Source: Tethya wilhelma (lineage: Eukaryota > Porifera > Demospongiae > Tethyida > Tethyidae). Taken from it: a stretch of DNA of 64,000 bases. Shown piece after piece: positions 33,796 through 45,556 of this stretch. The position numbers and the translations under genes are program-made. Below the pieces are notes generated by a model. It did no database searches and was not told the origin of the DNA. It saw only the letters and a list, made by a program, of their open reading frames with translations. Numbering within the stretch: position 1 is the stretch's first letter; each line of letters opens with the position of its first letter. The stretch spans positions 1,222,208 to 1,286,207 of the forward strand of contig CAXIPT010000013.1 in NCBI GenBank assembly GCA_964030475.1. Reading direction: 5' to 3'.

Positions 33796-34310
33796 ATAAA
33801 AAAAATTGGAAATGTAATAAGAACACAGGAATGGCCAAATTTTAAAAAAAGTGAGCAAACAAATAGGAATGGTTGTCAGTTGAGTGAGCTTGGAGTTTAT
33901 CCCAATGTGTCTCAGTTTATGTTCATATCCCTAGCTCAATGACATAGTGGACACAGGAATGAACTCCTAGCTCACTCAACTGACAACCATTCCTATCTTG
34001 TTTGCTCACTATTTTACGATTTGGCCATTCCTATGCTCTTATTACATTTCTAATGTTTTTATACCTTCTTGTTTTATTTTTTCTTTAATATATCAATGAG
34101 GTAACCTAACATTTGTACCTACTGCACTGTAAATGGTCTAAGACAATGATACAGTCCAAACTGTTCCTATTTTGTGACTATAGTTTAGTATAGCTTTATT
34201 CCAAATAACACACACATGTCTGTGTGGAAAGGGTCGTCAATTTCATTTCTCTACTAGCTAATGAATAATTCACGAGTATAGAAATGAATGGCTACCACTC
34301 AGATATGTTA
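33796..34310 (+). mobile_element. FBR copy, hairpin and first part of body
   Basis: The hairpin at 33796-34066 has arms containing ggttgtcagttgagtgagct and agctcactcaactgacaac. The body then follows to aaatgaatggctaccactc near 34300, where similarity stops. No tail. Confidence 0.75.
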
Positions 34311-34794
34311 AGGCAAAAATGCTGCTCAAAATGCAAAAGTAGTGAATATTCAAACTATTACAGAATTTACTACAAGTTCTACAAATTTTACTACAATTAT
34401 GTAAATTTTTTTGAATATGTAACTAGGGCGCACGCGCAGATATTTAATCGCTAAGTTCAACTTCAGTGAGCTCAACAGGAAAGCGCCTAGCAATTTATTC
34501 ACGAAGCATATTTTTCTGTACGCACGTGATACTATCTAATAAATAATTGTGTTAAAAAGTAAAGAGCTGTAGATTGCTTCAAGTGCGGAGCCGAATATCG
34601 AGGGATATGGTTTCTGAACTATAGAGCTAAGTCAAGAAAGCTTTAAAGAATGTAAAGCCACCTGAAAGTTTTGTCCTGCTGTTCCATGTTTACTTTGAGC
34701 GATGGATAAATACTAAATTAGGTAGCTAAATACTAACTGGTAAGCCTATTTTTTGCTGTAACTAGTAGCGCCAGGTACCAGTACATTACTTTAA
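34311..34794. other. No gene recognised
   Basis: Short frames only; no repeat family identified. Confidence 0.4.
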
Positions 34795-35890
34795 TTGTTT
34801 ACAAGTGAAAAAAAAACATTGGAAATGTAATGAGACATAGGAATGGCCAAATCGTAAAAAGAAAGCAAACAAGATGGAATGGCTGTTTGAGTGTGTGCAG
34901 AATCATTCCTGTGTGGGCTGCATGTAGTACTCTCTTTCCATATCAAGTCCCTCATGTTGCCCATAGGAATAATTCTTTACACACTCAAACAGCCATTCCA
35001 TCTTGTTTGCTTTCTTTTTACGATTTGGCCATTCCTATGTCTCATTACATTTCCAATGTTTTTTTTTCACTTGTTTGATCTCATTTTTTCATAATTCTAC
35101 GAATCTTATTTGAGTGTGCATGTATATGGTAGTTACTTGTATACTATCAGCATGGATATTTAGCCGCTATGCTATCCGCAGTGATTGAGTTAGAGCATCT
35201 GAGTCAGCGGGAGGCTGGATTTAAACAATGTACTTGCTTTGCATATCTTCTTATAGTGACAACTAGTACATAATAAGTGTAACAAAGTATTCACCTCCTA
35301 AATATTGAAGACTGAAAAGTTACAGAGAGTTCAGCACAACCAGAAATTTCAAGTATTGCCGCGGCAGGCAGGAAGCGAATATCCGAATTCCAAATAACGC
35401 ACACCTGCATATCTGGAAAGGGTCGTCATTGAAATTTTCAAGAAGCTTATGAATTTATGCATGAGTGTAGAAATGAATGGCTGCCATACGGAGAAGGCGC
35501 TTTTCGCCTTGTATCTAGCCACTAGAGGAGAGACACGAGCAGGCGATATCAAAAGCGGGTGAAGACAAAGAAACTAAGTATATTCGTTCAAGAATCAGCT
35601 TCTGAAAGTGAACAGTCTTCGAGAAACGCCGAAATAACATAGAAGAAGAAGAAGAAGAAGAAGAAGATGGAGAAAATTGGAGGTTTGGCATATTTTAGTT
35701 TGGTACTTTAGCGATGGTTTTAGGCCATGTTTTTGGGCTTGTTAGAAAGAGAATGAGCTAAATAGTAGCTTGAGAAGCCTTTTAGTGCCAAGCGCTCAGT
35801 TTTTGCAGAGTTATTCGTGTGAATATTTGTATTGCGCTAATGGGCCATCCGTGCCATTCCTATGTACCCAGTACTACCGTACTGGGAATG
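34795..35890 (+). mobile_element. FBR copy, complete
   Basis: The hairpin (about 34800-35075, arms with aatggctgtttgagtgtgt and its complement), the body with a GAA run of about eight units at 35641-35667, and the tail palindrome at 35867-35886. About 1.09 kb, one of the best-preserved copies and useful as a reference for borders. Confidence 0.85.
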
Positions 35891-36179
35891 CTTTGCTCGA
35901 GTGTACAAGCTCTCTAGTGGTACCAATCACAGTACATAACTGCAAAGATTCGGGTCCGCATTGTAAAAAAGTTTAGATAAATCAAGGGTAATTGAAACTC
36001 ATTGCATTTCTGTTGTTGACAGCGTTTCCATAGCAACATTTGTGTAAATACTAAGCACAAACATACATACTTATCAAATATTCAAAGTTCTGACTGTAAT
36101 ACAAAATACTTTTTCCACAAGTTGGCTCTTTTTCATCATAGTTTCTTGCATCTTTGAGTGTTCTGAGCAGCTGTTTTGC

Positions 36180-36600
36180 CTTAATACCTGAGCATACACA
36201 GAAAGCGCTTTTTGCCTTGTATCTAGCGATTTAACGAGAGACATGCAAAATTGATGCTGAAAGAACCTGAAGACAAAGAAATCAAGTTTATTCATTCATG
36301 AATCAGCTTCTGAAAGTGAGCGGTCTCTGAGAAAGTCTTGCCAACATAGAAGAATAAGAAGAAGAAGATGGAGAAAATTGGAGGCTTGGCATATTTTAGT
36401 TAAGTACTTTAGCAATGGTTTTAGGCCATGTTTTTAGGTTGATTAGAAAGAGAATGAGCTAAAAAGTAGCTAAAACGTAGCTTTAGAACCCTTATAGTAC
36501 TAAGCGCTCTTTTTTTGCAGAGTTATTAGCGTGAATATTATATTGCGCTAATGGGCCCTCTGTGCCATTCCTATGTACCCAGTACTACCGTAGTCTGGGC
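36180..36600 (+). mobile_element. FBR copy, 3' part
   Basis: Body landmarks from gagcatacacagaaagcgct to the tail, which is interrupted at cccagtactaccg by tagtctgggcaccagac, probably a short insertion related to the TAGTCT-ended MITEs. Confidence 0.65.
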
Positions 36601-36709
36601 ACCAGACAATTAGTCTGGACACCAGACCCTTTCTTGCTTGGTTTTAGGGGGGTGAGGAATAGGAGGTGGAAAAAAAGGAAAAAAAGGGTCTGGCAAGTAA
36701 CCTAGCAGT

Positions 36710-37704
36710 AGACATTGGAAATGTAATGAGACACAGGAATGGCTAAATCGTAAAAAGAACGCAAACAAGATGGAATGGCTGTTAAAGTGTGTAAGGAATT
36801 CTTCCTGTATGGGCTGCACTTAACAATCTCCTTATTGAGTCTCTCATTTAATTTGCCCACAGGAAGAATTCCTTACACTCTCTAATAGCCATTCCATCTT
36901 GTTTGCGTTCTTTTTACGATTTAGCCATTCCTGTGTCTCATTACATTTCCAATGTTTTTTTTACTTGTTTGTTCTCATTTTCCATATTTCTACAAATCAG
37001 TTTCAAGTATACATTTGAGTTGGTGTGTGTAGCTAGTTACTGAGCTAGTAGTCTGGTAAGCTAGACTCACTGAGCCAGTGGCGGGCTGCTGAGCTGGTAC
37101 TTGAAGTCACAAGTTGTGTAGCCTGCTTGATACTGAAGTGAAACACACATCTCAGGTATCACAAAATAGTTCCAGGCAACTTCAGTACATTTAATTCCAA
37201 ATAATGCACACTTTTGTGTGTGGAAAGGTTGTCAATTCGAATTTTCTAGAAGCTAATGAATTATGCATGAGTGTGGAAAATAATGGCGGCCATATGGAGG
37301 AGGTGCTTTTCGCTTTGTATCTAGCTACTCAATGAGAGGCGCTAAAAACCGATGGCAAAAGCGACTGTATATACCGGAAGAAACCAAGTTCGTTTGTTCA
37401 AGAATCAGCTTCTAAAAGTGAATAGTCTCTGAGAAAAGTTGAGCCAAGATAGAAAAAGAAGAAGAAGAAGAAGAATAAGAAGATGGAGAAAATTGGAGGT
37501 TTGGCATGTTTGTGTTTGTTACTTTAGCGATGTTTTTAGGCCATGTTTTTGGGCTCATTAGAAAGAGAAAGAGCTAAATAGTAGCTTTAGAAGCCTTTTA
37601 GTGCTAAGTGCTCAGTTTTTGCAGAGTTATTCGCGTGAATATTTGTATTGCGCTAATGGGCCATCCGTGCCATTCCTGTGTACCCAGTACTACCGTACTG
37701 GGAA
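36710..37704 (+). mobile_element. FBR copy, complete
   Basis: The hairpin at about 36712-36967 carries subfamily variants present in both arms (aacgcaaac with gtttgcgtt, ggctaaatcg with cgatttagcc). The body has a GAA run at 37455-37474, and the tail palindrome is at 37683-37702. Confidence 0.85.
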
Positions 37705-38154
37705 TAGTACAAGGTGTGAATATTAATAACCGGTGAGCATCACGGACTAATCATATGCATTAACCACAACACGTCATAACTGCAGATTATAACACAACTG
37801 CACTATGCATTCCACTTGTATGACACGCTTCCATTGGTTGATTAACTAACATGATCGCTCCCCTTCCCTTGATTAACTTCCATAAGTTGATTAACTTAGA
37901 CTGTCCTAGAAAATCAAAAATCATATCCATCTTGAATTCACAGTAATCAGTGGCCCTCCAATCAATACATGTACTCAGTCTTAAAAGACATGTACTGCTT
38001 CTAGACAGCTATAGATTATGCAATCAATGCACTGATGCATCACTATCATTTGTTATCTCTAGTATGTAATGGATTACCCACCAAAGTGTGTTCAGAGAGG
38101 GATGTCTTACTGTTAGACTTAATAAACTGAGATGTATTTCAGTGATGTCTTAAC
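37705..38154. other. No gene recognised
   Basis: Short frames only; ttccattggttgattaac and ttccataagttgattaac near 37830-37890 are similar, nothing else notable. Confidence 0.4.
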
Positions 38155-38647
38155 TTGTACAAGTACAAAAAACGTTAGAAATGTAATGAGCAAACATAGG
38201 AATGGCCAAATCGTAAAAAAGTGAGCAAACAAGATAGGAATAGTTGTAAGATTGAGCAAGTTCATTTCACTGTGTCACATATGTTCATATCCCTACTGAG
38301 CTCAATGAAATTGTAGACACAGGAATGAACTCGCTGAATCTTACAGGCATTCCTATCTGTTGGCTCACCTTTTTATGATTTGGCCATTCCTATGTTTGCT
38401 CATTACATTTCTAATATCTTTTTGTACTTGTTTGTTCTATTTTAAAAAAAAAAATGTTTACAATATGAGTGGAATTTAGTCTTTGTCCTGAGCAGAGCAA
38501 CTCTGAACCCCCAGGTTGAACATGATTTATGTCCATTATATTCGTGTCTTGTTAGCTGAAGATAACTTCCCTACTGAAGAACTGAACACAGACAACGACA
38601 GGATAGGACAGAACTTGGGGCACTGCATGCTACGGTCATTGCTGCAA
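38155..38647 (+). mobile_element. FBR copy, 5' part, cut by later insertions
   Basis: Hairpin (38156-38430) followed by the body up to cattgctgcaa, where a TAGTCTCGTCC-type sequence begins. A minus-strand FBR body resumes at 39648-41490 in pieces. Confidence 0.75.
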
Positions 38648-38722
38648 TAGTCTCGTCCCCAGGCCCCACCCCTTCTCCAAGGAGAAAGAGGGTCTGGTAT
38701 CTTTTGAGTGATTTCCCGGTTG
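38648..38722 (+). mobile_element. TAGTCTCGTCC-type MITE end
   Basis: Starts TAGTCTCGTCCCCAGGCCCC and includes tccaaggagaaagagggtct. A near-identical piece lies at 41486-41565 in the same orientation. Related by its end to the 9-bp-duplicating MITEs, but only one terminus is visible. Confidence 0.5.
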
Positions 38723-38822
38723 TGCTGAGTCAGCAGTGAAACTGGATGTCATGTGACGAGTGTGTGTGTCTGTGTATGTACGTACTCTGAACAAGCTAGG
38801 AGCAGAGCTAGCTCTATTATAA

Positions 38823-39342
38823 ATCTCAAGGGGTGGTCACTCCCATACGCACTGTACTTCCACCTGCGACTGGGGTCACAGAAAGGTCACGCCATCACAG
38901 GAGATTTTCACTGCAGTCACAGGGTCACAAATAATTTTCTGGTCAGAAACTAGGTCACCAAATCTGACTCAAATCAATTCACGATTTATAGCCTCTTTAC
39001 TCTAAAAACTAGTGAAAAATACCGAGATAACAGACTGAGAGATTCAAAAACAAACAAACAGCCAAGTTACTGCATGCCAAATGCAAAATAGCCTCACTAA
39101 TCTCTGTGCACGAATACGTACGTTATTGCATGCGCACACGTGAGAACAACAGTCAGGTCACGTGCAACACGTATGTCATGACTTCAGCACAATTTTAAAA
39201 TTCGCAGCGCAGCACACAAGAATGGTCACCAGGTCACGCAATATTTTACATGGTCACAGGCAATTTTAGCAGGTCACAAATTGTGACCCCGGTCACAGGT
39301 GGAAGTACAGTGCATATGGGAGTGACCACCCCTTGAATCTGG
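38823..39342. mobile_element. Inverted-repeat MITE (caaggggtggtcactccc ends)
   Basis: About 520 bp. The left end caaggggtggtcactcccat and cgcactgtacttccacctg is mirrored at the right by caggtggaagtacagtgc and atgggagtgaccacccctt. Many ggtcac repeats lie inside. Possible short duplication AATCT at the flanks. Confidence 0.8.
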
Positions 39343-39866
39343 TGTGCGTGTGTAGGGAACCAATCACTAGAGCCGCATGGACAACTAGATTACAATGTCT
39401 GATTGCTTAACAGATCCATCCTGGCTTTAATTTTATGGCCCAATTAGCACGATCTACTTTTTCACTAGTAAAACTCTTCTGTAAGCGATTTCTACCCTTC
39501 TATACAATCTTTGAGACGTTCTGTTGTAAGCGATTCACGCAAAGCTAAGTTCCCCGCTCACTGTACTGAGACATCTCGAGTGTCATTTCTTACACTATCA
39601 CAAATACTTATAAGCTTTGCAAGCTAATGGATTTTTGTGAGCATATTCCCAGTACAGTAGTACTGGGTACATAGGAATGCTGGCTACGCCAGACTAGGAA
39701 TGGCACAGATGGCCCAGGAGCGCAATACAAGTATTCACACGAATAACTCTGCAAAAACTGAGCGCTTGGCACTAAAAGGCTTCTTAAGCTACTATTTAGC
39801 TCTTTCTCTTTCTAATGAGCCCAAAAACATGGCCTAAAAACATCGCTAAAATACCAAACTAAAATA

Positions 39867-40245
39867 CTGTACTGGCGTGTTGTTAAGCGCATCTTGTGTA
39901 TAGGCGCTTATTCGTTGATAAGCGCTCATGCAACTGTAAGTCTACTGGCTCGTTATTATAAGGGCACCATCAACTTTTCATACCTTATGGACATAATGCA
40001 CTCTTATTAAACTCCTGATCTGCAGCAGCACGTCTTCTTGGCACATTTTGAGCTGATTGTTTGTAGTTTTCTGCAGCACAGTGGACGCGGCGATACTTCG
40101 CCACTCGGATGTGCACTTTGAACTCTAATGATACTTCTAATTGAAGCCCATTTATAACTCGTTTATAGGCGCTTACTCGCATATAAGTGCATACTTTCTT
40201 CCTGTGGAAAAAATGGCGCATGCGCTTAACAACGCGCCAGTACGG
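39867..40245. mobile_element. TA-flanked MITE with GTACTGGCG ends
   Basis: 379 bp, starting CTGTACTGGCGTGTTGTTAA and ending TTAACAACGCGCCAGTACGG, with TA on both sides. Inserted in FBR sequence (aaaata / tgccgaacc), so the borders are exact. Confidence 0.85.
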
Positions 40246-40438
40246 TATGCCGAACCTCCAAATTTCTCCATTTCTTCTTCTTTTTTGTTTTTCTATCTTG
40301 GCTCAACTTTTCTCAGAGACTATTCACTTTTAGAAGCTGATTCTTGAACGAACAAACTTGGTTTCTCTGAGGTCAGTTGCTTTGGCCATCGGTTTTTTGT
40401 GTCTCTCATTGAGTTGCTAGATACAAGGTGAAAAGCGC

Positions 40439-41369
40439 AATTTACACACACGAGGTCAATTTTCGTGAGATCAACTCCCATTCAATCAACTCCCATTAGT
40501 TCAACTTTGCATGAGATCAATTTGTTGTCGATCAAACTTCCCACTAGATCAATTCAAACCAAATCAACTCAGATTATAATGATTAGAAACTCTCTCTTCT
40601 ATCTGTGTCACAAATTATAATGATTAGAAACTGTCTCTTCTATCTGTGTCACCGTATAATGCCATAGTCCTATATAGGCGCTGGCTGGTTGATGTAACTA
40701 AGTCTCAGCATGTGCAGAAGTTCATGATCCAGATGATTCAGATAATTGAGTAACAGACACACACGGCACACACATACACAAAACGACTTGAGCATGGGAG
40801 TTGATATAAGCTCCTTCTTCACCAGGAGCATCGCCATCTGCTGGAGAGAAGTACTAATAAGTGTAACCTACTAGGCGGCCCACACTGCTACATCTGAACA
40901 GATGACTCACTAGAGCTAAGGCCAGTGGCTACTCATGATCAGTACTGAAACACGATTTTGGCTATGTGGCCCCATGGTCCCCCTCAGTCACACTACATAA
41001 CTGTATCACTACATATATCTAAAGCGCTTGAGCATGTGCTAGCTGCACCTGGCTACAACAATGTGGGAAGGAGAAGTTGACTTTATATAAAATGCTTGGA
41101 AAGTTACAGAGCTAGATACATGTACCAGGGTACAATCATACAAAAAACATGCCTTCAGTGAGAGAGAGACAAAAGTTTTGTAGCACACTTTAGATCAGCA
41201 CTATATTTGCAGTTGATTATGAGTTGACTTCAAAAGCAAAATTGATTTGGTTAGAATTGATCTAGTGAGAAGTTGATTGACAACAATATTGATCTTGTGC
41301 AAAGTTGAACTAATACAAGTTGATCACATGGAGTTGATCTCGCGAAAATTGATCCCGTGTGTGTAACCC
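40439..41369. mobile_element. 931-bp inverted-repeat element with 8-bp target duplication
   Basis: Left end aatttacacacacgaggtca and right end gatcccgtgtgtgtaaccc are inverted partners. The arms continue through repeated gagatcaactccc and agttgatctcg motifs. AAAAGCGC occurs at 40431-40438 and again at 41370-41377. FBR copies have this string once, so it is a true 8-bp duplication, as expected for hAT-type transposition. Contains no transposase. Confidence 0.8.
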
Positions 41370-41565
41370 AAAAGCGCCTTCTCAATATGTCGGCCATTAA
41401 TTTCTAAATCAATCATTATTCAATAGCTAGCCTAACGATCCTTTCCATATTCAAGTGTGCATTATTTGGAATCTATTGCAGCAATTCTCGTCCCCAGACC
41501 CCACCCCTTCTCCAAGGAGAAAGAGGGACAGGTATCTTTTGAGTGATTTCCCGGTTGTGCTGAGT

Positions 41566-42391
41566 CAGAAGTCTTAAAAACGCAACTACCAATCAGATTG
41601 AAGCATTCGAGTTTTCACGTGGAAGTCATCCTTTCAGTTGGATACTACCACTTAAAGAAACTGTGTCACCATATAGTCAATTGAAAATAGAATTGTGACG
41701 TTTTTGGACCGAAATTGTGCATGTTTGCATACTTGCTATGTGTACTGCACGTTTGTTACTACTTGTGTAAGAGTAACTATGTGGTCAGCTGTTATTACAA
41801 CTGGGGTAGTAGCTTGCATAAGCACACATAAATAGTAAGGTTTCTGGTAATGTTTGATATTTTTAGTAACTTCCTGTCTACTATTATAGTGACACAGTGC
41901 TTTTAAAAGAGGAGGCAGAGTATAAAAGGTGGTGCCTGGGGATTAGATTTCGTGATTTCAAAATGGTGTCATTGTCATTTCAAGAGGTGAAAAGAGAGTT
42001 TTCTCTTGCAAAAAATGTATGGATATTCACAATGCACAAATATGCACTAAAACGTCACAAACTTCCTGTAAAAGTCATTAAATTTTTTCTGTGTTTGAAC
42101 CAAGAAAATGGCCTCTTCCAGAAAGAAGTGCCTCTTGCACTGGACTGAGAGGTGTGTCTGTCTGACAAGTCAAATAGTGCGAGCAGGAGCTCATAATTAT
42201 TCAGTTTAGGAGAGCCTACAGGGGTTAGCTGGTCTCTCACAGCATTTAGTCTCCTACAAAATCATCCTTTTGCACGTCGCTTGTTAGATTTAAGTCCATT
42301 GTGAAGTGGGTAGGAACTAGACCAAACTCTTTCCACTGGCTCTTTTATGAAGAACTCAAGTCTGTTGATGTTATGTATAATTTTTATAATA
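41566..42391. other. Unassigned sequence with one open stretch
   Basis: A plus-strand open stretch at 41897-42148 encodes EEAEYKRWCLGIRFRDFKM and SFQEVKREFSLAKNVWIF, ending at TGA. It is lysine-rich and protein-like but unrecognised, with no splice sites or partner exons identified. Confidence 0.3.
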
Positions 42392-43160
42392 GTAAAAATT
42401 TTAAAAAATAAATAGTGTAGGAATGGGCAGTGCTGTAAAAAGTATTGGAACAAGGCATGTCTCAATTTCGGCAAATGACTACTTCATCTTTTATTTATTT
42501 TCGATCCCTAATATGGATACTCAGTGTCAAAAAATTAATGCAATTATCTGTACTACGTACTATATACCGTATAGCGGGAAACTTTCGGGGGTGTAAATTT
42601 TCGTGAAAAGCCTAGACCGCGCTTCAGAAGAAAATATTCGTGGTTTTAATTTTCGTGACTCAAGTATCTCCAACTTACAGCGCTTGAAGGTCTTGTGACA
42701 GTTTATCTGCTTTGGTATACATGTAGAATACTATTCTAGCTAGATACTAGCTATTTAGACTGCAAACTTCTTGAAAAGACGGGCAAGAGACAGAGAACTG
42801 AAGTCTTAGACAGCGTGCGTGTGGCGAGTATCATGACCTTTGACCTCAGAAAAATTTTTCGCGGGAGGGAAAATTTCGTGACTCAGGGGTTAGTCACGAA
42901 AATAACGAAAATTTGCACCCCACGGAAATTTCCCGCTATACGGTAGTACCATAGCTTATTGTTGCATTGGTTCAATTTAATCAGTTGGCTAAGCAGTGGA
43001 GTAAACTATAACTAAACAGGCAATTTAAACTGGACTGCTGGCCAAGAGTTGGGCATAAAAAATGAAGTATAGTCATGTGCTGAAATTGAGACATGCCTTG
43101 TTCCAATGCTTTTTACAGCACTGCCCATTCGTACGCTACTTATTTTTTTGAAATTTTTAC
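42392..43160. mobile_element. Inverted-repeat MITE with a second MITE inside
   Basis: Same family as 26381-26726. The left arm has gtaggaatgggcagtgctgt and ggcatgtctcaatttcggca; the right arm has the complements (tgctgaaattgagacatgcc, ttttacagcactgcccattc). A CCGTA MITE at 42567-42943 is nested in it. Confidence 0.8.
42567..42943. mobile_element. TA-flanked CCGTA MITE
   Basis: 377 bp, begins CCGTATAGCGGGAAACTTTC and ends AAATTTCCCGCTATACGG, TA on both sides. Its internal sequence also appears in the downstream tandem duplicate. Confidence 0.85.
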
Positions 43161-43169
43161 AACTAATTC

Positions 43170-43538
43170 TTGTTCATTAACTTTTTTCAACACTTCATTT
43201 CATTATGCTGGAGGAGGCTAATGCGCATGCACATAATAATGCCATTAATGGAGATGGAGGAGTTCTTCGGCACATGCTTCAGAGAAGACATGTTGAACAG
43301 GGATGTGTGCTACTTCAAAGAGCTGAAGAAGGTTCTTCTAGCTGCTGACAGAAAGATAAGGATGGAGAAATGTGAAGAGGAGGCTCCAGTCATCTTCAAT
43401 GTGGCAGGCTCATCAGGCTGGGCCAAGCTGTGGGATAGAGCTCTGGATCTGGGAAGAGAGTCTGTGTTGGGCTTGAAGATGCTGAGCAGAGTGATGAGTC
43501 ATGATGGGAGATTTCCTGAGAATGTGATTAATAAGTGA
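43170..43538 (+). CDS. Unassigned open frame, copy 1 of the duplication
   Basis: 122 codons. The region from EFFGTCFREDMLNRDVCYF to GRFPENVINK is protein-like, with WAKLWDRALDLGRESVLGLK and SRVMSHDGR as the most distinctive strings. A different frame immediately after the stop reads GCQPCTDD, so the original may have continued into a Cys-containing tail. The start is uncertain: the first Met codons fall in a region where another frame is also open. I do not recognise it. Presence next to MITEs suggests a captured or mobile-element-derived fragment. Confidence 0.35.
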   Translation: MFINFFQHFISLCWRRLMRMHIIMPLMEMEEFFGTCFREDMLNRDVCYFKELKKVLLAADRKIRMEKCEEEAPVIFNVAGSSGWAKLWDRALDLGRESVLGLKMLSRVMSHDGRFPENVINK

Positions 43539-45187
43539 TTCTCCTTCTTGCAGAGGGGTGTCAGCCTTGTACAGATGACAGGGGTGATCAACTCTACATC
43601 GAGTTGAGTTACACCTAAACATGGACTGGTTGGATATCTCTAAAGTTGTTGATTCGCTAGCAAACTTGGATCTAAATATTTTGTTAAAATTTAAATGTAG
43701 TTTCAATTTAATTTATTAATATGTATTGTTATCACGCCGACTTGGGTTATCTCGAAGAAACTTTGAGTTTTGAACCAAGTGGATATACATATAACGACCT
43801 TTAAACTCTACAGTATATGCAAAGATGGTTGCATTGTAGTACATGAATTTATACACTAAGTTTCAAAGCTTTCTAGTTTTTGTATGGGCCTATTTGAGAT
43901 TGAAACGAGTATCAAGGAATGTAGTACCAATTAAAAGAACTTACTTTGTGCTGTTAAAGTTGGCTCAACACATTTTGGTTCTCTGGAAATCCTTTTCAGA
44001 TAAGTCAGTTAGGAAGTACATATGTACATACGTTAGAGAACAAAGTTGGCACCATGGTGGCTTCCCAATAGCATTTACTACGAGTCCTTAGGAAAGTTTT
44101 TGTGAGTTATAGGCCTTGCATGGAAATTGGTAATCTGTCAGTAGAGCCTCTGAGCAACTTTGAAGGTTTAATTTTGATTGACTAGATTTTATAGTTGCCA
44201 ATATTTTGTACGGTGCCTATGGGACAGTCGACCCATTCCTACTATACGTACAACTGCAAGTATGTATGATATGCTTTACTAAATAATACAGTCATCTGTA
44301 TAATAATAATATAGTGGTTTTTTACTCATGAGAGTGAAGTGTGTGAGGGAGTGTAGCTGTTGTACGTCATGGAAGCACATATCTTTGCTGACCTTTGTAC
44401 TGGTCTCTCTCAACCATGTACCTGCTCTGGTCGTCGGATGCTCCACTCAATGAAACAAGTAAGTTGTCCACGGTTCAAAACAAAAAAATGAACCAATGCT
44501 GTTCAGTTACAGTGCGCATTGTGTACAGGTTGGACATGTTGTACGTGCTGAGTTCCGTTGCTCAGAGGTACCACAGCATGTTCAGACTTGGGCCAGTTTC
44601 AGGGTTTTTGGAAGTCATTCGTGAAAAGCCTAGACCGCGCTTCAGAAGAAAATATTCGTGGTTTTAATTTTCGTGACTCAAGTATCTCCAACTTACAGCG
44701 CTTGAAGGTCTTGTGACAGTTTATCTGCTTTGGTATACATGTAGAATACTATTCTAGCTAGATACTAGCTATTTAGACTGCAAACTTCTTGAAAAGACGG
44801 GCAAGAGACAGAGAACTGAAGTCTTAGACAGCGTGCGTGTGGCGAGTATCATGACCTTTGACCTCAGAAAAATTTTTCGCGGGAGGGAAAATTTCGTGAC
44901 TCAGGGGTTAGTCACGAAAATAACGAAAATTTGCACCCCACGGAAATTTCCCGCTATACGGTAGTACCATAGCTTATTGTTGCATTGGTTCAATTTAATC
45001 AGTTGGCTAAGCAGTGGAGTAAACTATAACTAAACAGGCAATTTAAACTGGACTGCTGGCCAAGAGTTGGGCATAAAAAATGAAGTATAGTCATGTGCTG
45101 AAATTGAGACATGCCTTGTTCCAATGCTTTTTACAGCACTGCCCATTCGTACGCTACTTATTTTTTTGAAATTTTTACAACTAATTC

Positions 45188-45556
45188 TTGTTCATTAACT
45201 TTTTTCAACACTTCATTTCATTATGCTGGAGGAGGCTAATGCGCATGCACATAATAATGCCATTAATGGAGATGGAGGAGTTCTTCGGCACATGCTTCAG
45301 AGAAGACATGTTGAACAGGGATGTGTGCTACTTCAAAGAGCTGAAGAAGGTTCTTCTAGCTGCTGACAGAAAGATAAGGATGGAGAAATGTGAAGAGGAG
45401 GCTCCAGTCATCTTCAATGTGGCAGGCTCATCAGGCTGGGCCAAGCTGTGGGATAGAGCTCTGGATCTGGGAAGAGAGTCTGTGTTGGGCTTGAAGATGC
45501 TGAGCAGAGTGATGAGTCATGATGGGAGATTTCCTGAGAATGTGATTAATAAGTGA
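45188..45556 (+). CDS. Unassigned open frame, copy 2 of the duplication
   Basis: Identical in sequence to the frame 2,018 bp upstream, including the stop and the Cys-containing tail in the next frame. The absence of any difference says the duplication is recent or an assembly artefact. Confidence 0.35.
   Translation: MFINFFQHFISLCWRRLMRMHIIMPLMEMEEFFGTCFREDMLNRDVCYFKELKKVLLAADRKIRMEKCEEEAPVIFNVAGSSGWAKLWDRALDLGRESVLGLKMLSRVMSHDGRFPENVINK

Larger units (their letters stand above)
39648..41490 (-). mobile_element. FBR copy on minus strand split by two insertions
   Basis: Tail palindrome at 39648-39667, then body to 39866, from 40246 to 40438, and from 41370 to about 41485. The two gaps are filled by separate elements, and the FBR sequence continues across each. 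A few extra bases (aggaatgctggctacgccag) interrupt the start. Confidence 0.75.

Noticed and set aside
43413..43706. Minus-strand frame of 97 codons in the tandem duplicate
   Set aside because: Overlaps the better plus-strand frame and has no recognisable feature; identity between copies reflects the duplication only.
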